A DNA stretch of 64,000 nt, from contig JAJDUI010000022.1 of assembly GCA_022826745.1 (NCBI GenBank), positions 1-64,000 on the forward strand. Reading direction: 5' to 3'. Shown piece by piece: positions 62,044 through 64,000 of this stretch. The position numbers and the translations under genes were made by a program. Source of the stretch: Thermoanaerobaculia bacterium (GTDB lineage Bacteria > Acidobacteriota > Thermoanaerobaculia > Multivoradales > Multivoraceae). How positions within the stretch are numbered: position 1 is the stretch's first letter; every line of letters begins with the position of its first letter. Under the pieces are notes generated by a model, which saw only the letters and a list, made by a program, of their open reading frames with translations, did not search any database and was not told the DNA's origin.

Positions 62044-64000
62044 ATGACCAGAAGGCACGACACACCGCGCCGGCTGCCCTCAGGCCGGTTCCGGCTGCCC
62101 ACGCTGACCGCGGGCCTCGCGAGTCTGGCGCTCTGCGCGGCGGCGGGTCAGCCCGCCGCTGCCCAGAGCCGCGCGCCCGAAGAACCGCCAGCGGCGGCCG
62201 CGCACTCCGACCCGACCGCAGCCATCCCCGGGATCTGGATCCGGGACGAACGGCTGAGCGAGGATCCGGTCGAGAAACTGGAAGAGACCTACGGGCAGAC
62301 CTTCGGCGGCGGGCCGGGCCGCTCGCCGGGCGCAAACCCCGGTGGCGGACGCACCGGCGGCCAGGGCGGCTTCGGGCGTGGGGGCTTCGGCGGCGGCCGA
62401 GGCGGCAGGCAGCCCGGCAGCGCCCAGGACGGCCCATCGGGGATGCGCGAGATGGCGCGAGAACTCGCTGAACGGCTCGACGTGCTGCTGATCCGGATCG
62501 ACGATCCCCAGCTCCTGATCCGCAACGCGAAGCGCGAGGACCGCATCCTGTATCTCGATGGCCGCGATATCGCCGACGGCTTCGGCGGCCGCAGCCGCGC
62601 CCGCCTTCTCGGTGACTCGCTCGAGGTCGAGACTGCCTCCCAGGGGCGCCAGCGGATCGAGACCTTCTACCTGGAAGGCGATCGGCTCGTTCTGGTAACC
62701 GACCTCCAGGGAGGACGTTTCGCCGATCTCTCGTTCCGCACCGTCTACGAGCGCTCGGGCGACGTACCCGCGGTGCCGATGCCGGCGCCGGCGGCACGGG
62801 CGCGCGAGACCGCCGCGGTGCCCGACCAGAACGGCCTCGACAGGGCCGACCTCCTGCCGCCGGTCGAGGGCGGCAACCCGCGCCGGCGCCCGGAACGCGC
62901 GGACACAGCCCGCAGCGCCCGCCCCGCGACGATCCGCATCCTGCCGCCGGAGCGCGGCTACCGCGAACTGCTGACCGGCCGCGTCATGATCCAGACCCTG
63001 ACGATCGACCCGCAGATCGCCATCGTCGAGTTCCTGCTCGACGGCGAACAGGTGGCACGCGTCACGACGCCGCCGTTCGAGGCGCGGATCAGACTCGACG
63101 ACCCGCCCCGCGAGCAGACCATCGAGGTTCGCGCGACCAGCGCCCGAGGCGCCCACGCGGGATCGGACAGGATCGTCCTGAATCGGCTCGATCCCCCGTT
63201 CGCGGTGAGGATCGCCGGCATCACGTCCGGCCAACTCGACGGCCAACCGGTTGTCCGGGTGGAGGCCGGCATCTCCGTCCCGCGCTCCGAAACCCTGGAA
63301 CGGGTCGAGTTCTACCGCACGGAACGGCTGGTCGCTTCGTTCGACGACTTCGAGGGTGAGGCCGGGCCCAGCGGCGTGCGCCCGGTGGCGGCCGACATCC
63401 CGACCTCGGGCGTCACGCCCCAGGACTTCGTCCGGGTCGTGGCACGCCTGGGAGACGGCCGGGAACTGGAGGACGTCGAACTGCTCCAGGGCGCCCAGTT
63501 CCAGGCCGAGGTCGACGTCCAGCTCGTCCAGCTCCAGGTACTGGTCGTCGATCGGGGCGGCAACCCGGTCGGCGAACTCAAGCCCGACGACTTCGAGGTC
63601 CGCGAGAACGGGGAGCGGCGCCAGGTCGAGAATCTCCACGTCTCGAACGACATCCCCCTGTCGCTGGGTCTGGCGATCGACTCGTCCGGCAGCATGGAGC
63701 CGATCTGGCGTCAGACGAACGCGATCGCCGAGGCGTTTCTCAATGGCGCCCTGACCTGGCGCGACCAGGCGTTCCTCGTCGACTTCGATTCGACGCTCCG
63801 CCTGGTGCAGCCGCTGACCGGCAGCAAGCCGCTGCTGGCGCGGGGACTGGAACGACTGTTCCCGCAAGGCAACACGGCTCTCTACGACGCGATCCTGTTC
63901 TCGCTGCTCCAGTACGGCGAGGCGCCCGGCCGACGTGCCCTGGTCGTCGTCACCGACGGCTTCGATTCGAACAGCCGCTCCGACCCGACGCGGGCGATCG
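62044..64000 (+). CDS. VWFA-related secreted protein, paralogue B (cut by window end)
   Basis: Open from the ATG at 62044 past the end of the window; at least 652 residues. It is a tandem paralogue of 59195-61237, with WIRDERLSEDPVEKLEE against WIRNDELSDDPIGQLTT and later EVRENGERRQVENLHVSNDI. It has a signal peptide (LTAGLASLALCAAAGQPAAA). Near residues 90-125 it has a glycine/arginine-rich insertion (GGFGRGGFGGGRGGRQ) that paralogue A lacks. The adhesion site begins IDSSGSM near residue 546. The C-terminus is outside the window. Confidence 0.87.
   Translation, partial: MTRRHDTPRRLPSGRFRLPTLTAGLASLALCAAAGQPAAAQSRAPEEPPAAAAHSDPTAAIPGIWIRDERLSEDPVEKLEETYGQTFGGGPGRSPGANPGGGRTGGQGGFGRGGFGGGRGGRQPGSAQDGPSGMREMARELAERLDVLLIRIDDPQLLIRNAKREDRILYLDGRDIADGFGGRSRARLLGDSLEVETASQGRQRIETFYLEGDRLVLVTDLQGGRFADLSFRTVYERSGDVPAVPMPAPAARARETAAVPDQNGLDRADLLPPVEGGNPRRRPERADTARSARPATIRILPPERGYRELLTGRVMIQTLTIDPQIAIVEFLLDGEQVARVTTPPFEARIRLDDPPREQTIEVRATSARGAHAGSDRIVLNRLDPPFAVRIAGITSGQLDGQPVVRVEAGISVPRSETLERVEFYRTERLVASFDDFEGEAGPSGVRPVAADIPTSGVTPQDFVRVVARLGDGRELEDVELLQGAQFQAEVDVQLVQLQVLVVDRGGNPVGELKPDDFEVRENGERRQVENLHVSNDIPLSLGLAIDSSGSMEPIWRQTNAIAEAFLNGALTWRDQAFLVDFDSTLRLVQPLTGSKPLLARGLERLFPQGNTALYDAILFSLLQYGEAPGRRALVVVTDGFDSNSRSDPTRAI

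Overview
The window is GC-rich, densely packed bacterial chromosome with no tRNA, rRNA, CRISPR array, transposase or phage gene that I can see. Several families point, by inference, to an Acidobacteriota-like organism, perhaps near Thermoanaerobaculia. These are two VWFA-related secreted proteins of the acidobacterial type, a DUF1552 + DUF1592/DUF1588 cytochrome pair, a DUF6152 protein, a set of secreted paralogues of an unnamed family, PQQ dehydrogenases, sulfatases and a CIRCE-controlled groESL operon. No rRNA or other phylogenetic marker is present to prove this.

Layout. 0.1-4.7 kb (minus): a three-gene oxidative cluster with a frameshifted Rieske oxygenase, a GPP34(GOLPH3-like)-cytochrome P450 fusion and an FAD oxidoreductase. 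4.8-5.9 kb (minus): a probable selenoprotein. A redoxin domain has an in-frame UGA where the redox-active cysteine should be, a SECIS-like hairpin follows directly, and a DsbD-N-like domain is fused behind it. 6-15.3 kb (minus): sulfatase, Ada, a duplicated NIPSNAP-like protein, a secreted ankyrin protein and the DUF1552/DUF1592 pair. 15.4-16.6 kb: a DUF1684 gene and a 33-bp perfect inverted repeat. 16.6-24.6 kb (minus): D-aminoacylase-type amidohydrolase, lipoprotein sulfatase, tannase-like esterase, MaoC hydratase and two acyl-CoA dehydrogenases. 24.6-35.3 kb: PQQ-like propeller, Rieske ferredoxin, two amidohydrolases and a PQQ dehydrogenase, then divergently a CoA transferase, an oxalyl-CoA decarboxylase/2-hydroxyacyl-CoA lyase, an MBL hydrolase and a c-type cytochrome. 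35.5-41.1 kb (minus): DUF6152 protein, three secreted unknowns of one superfamily and a second PQQ dehydrogenase. 41.2-47.8 kb: FabF-like synthase, START-like protein, AGCS symporter and an active/inactive M16 protease pair. 47.9-50.1 kb: groES-groEL with promoter, CIRCE and terminator. 50.1-59.1 kb (minus): a DUF1932 oxidoreductase, a fourth secreted paralogue, an MFS transporter and a complete oligopeptide ABC importer. 59.2-64 kb (plus): two VWFA-related paralogues flanking a TSUP permease; the second runs off the window.

Together the genes suggest a heterotroph that attacks sulfated, esterified and amidated organic matter outside the cytoplasm, imports peptides and amino acids, oxidises alcohols with PQQ enzymes feeding periplasmic cytochromes, and degrades acyl-CoA intermediates.

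The most notable observations are the selenocysteine redoxin, the GPP34-P450 fusion, the 33-bp inverted repeat, and a family of short hairpin repeats. In three genes these hairpin repeats are translated between the start codon and the signal peptide. No gene-free stretch exceeds 300 bases.
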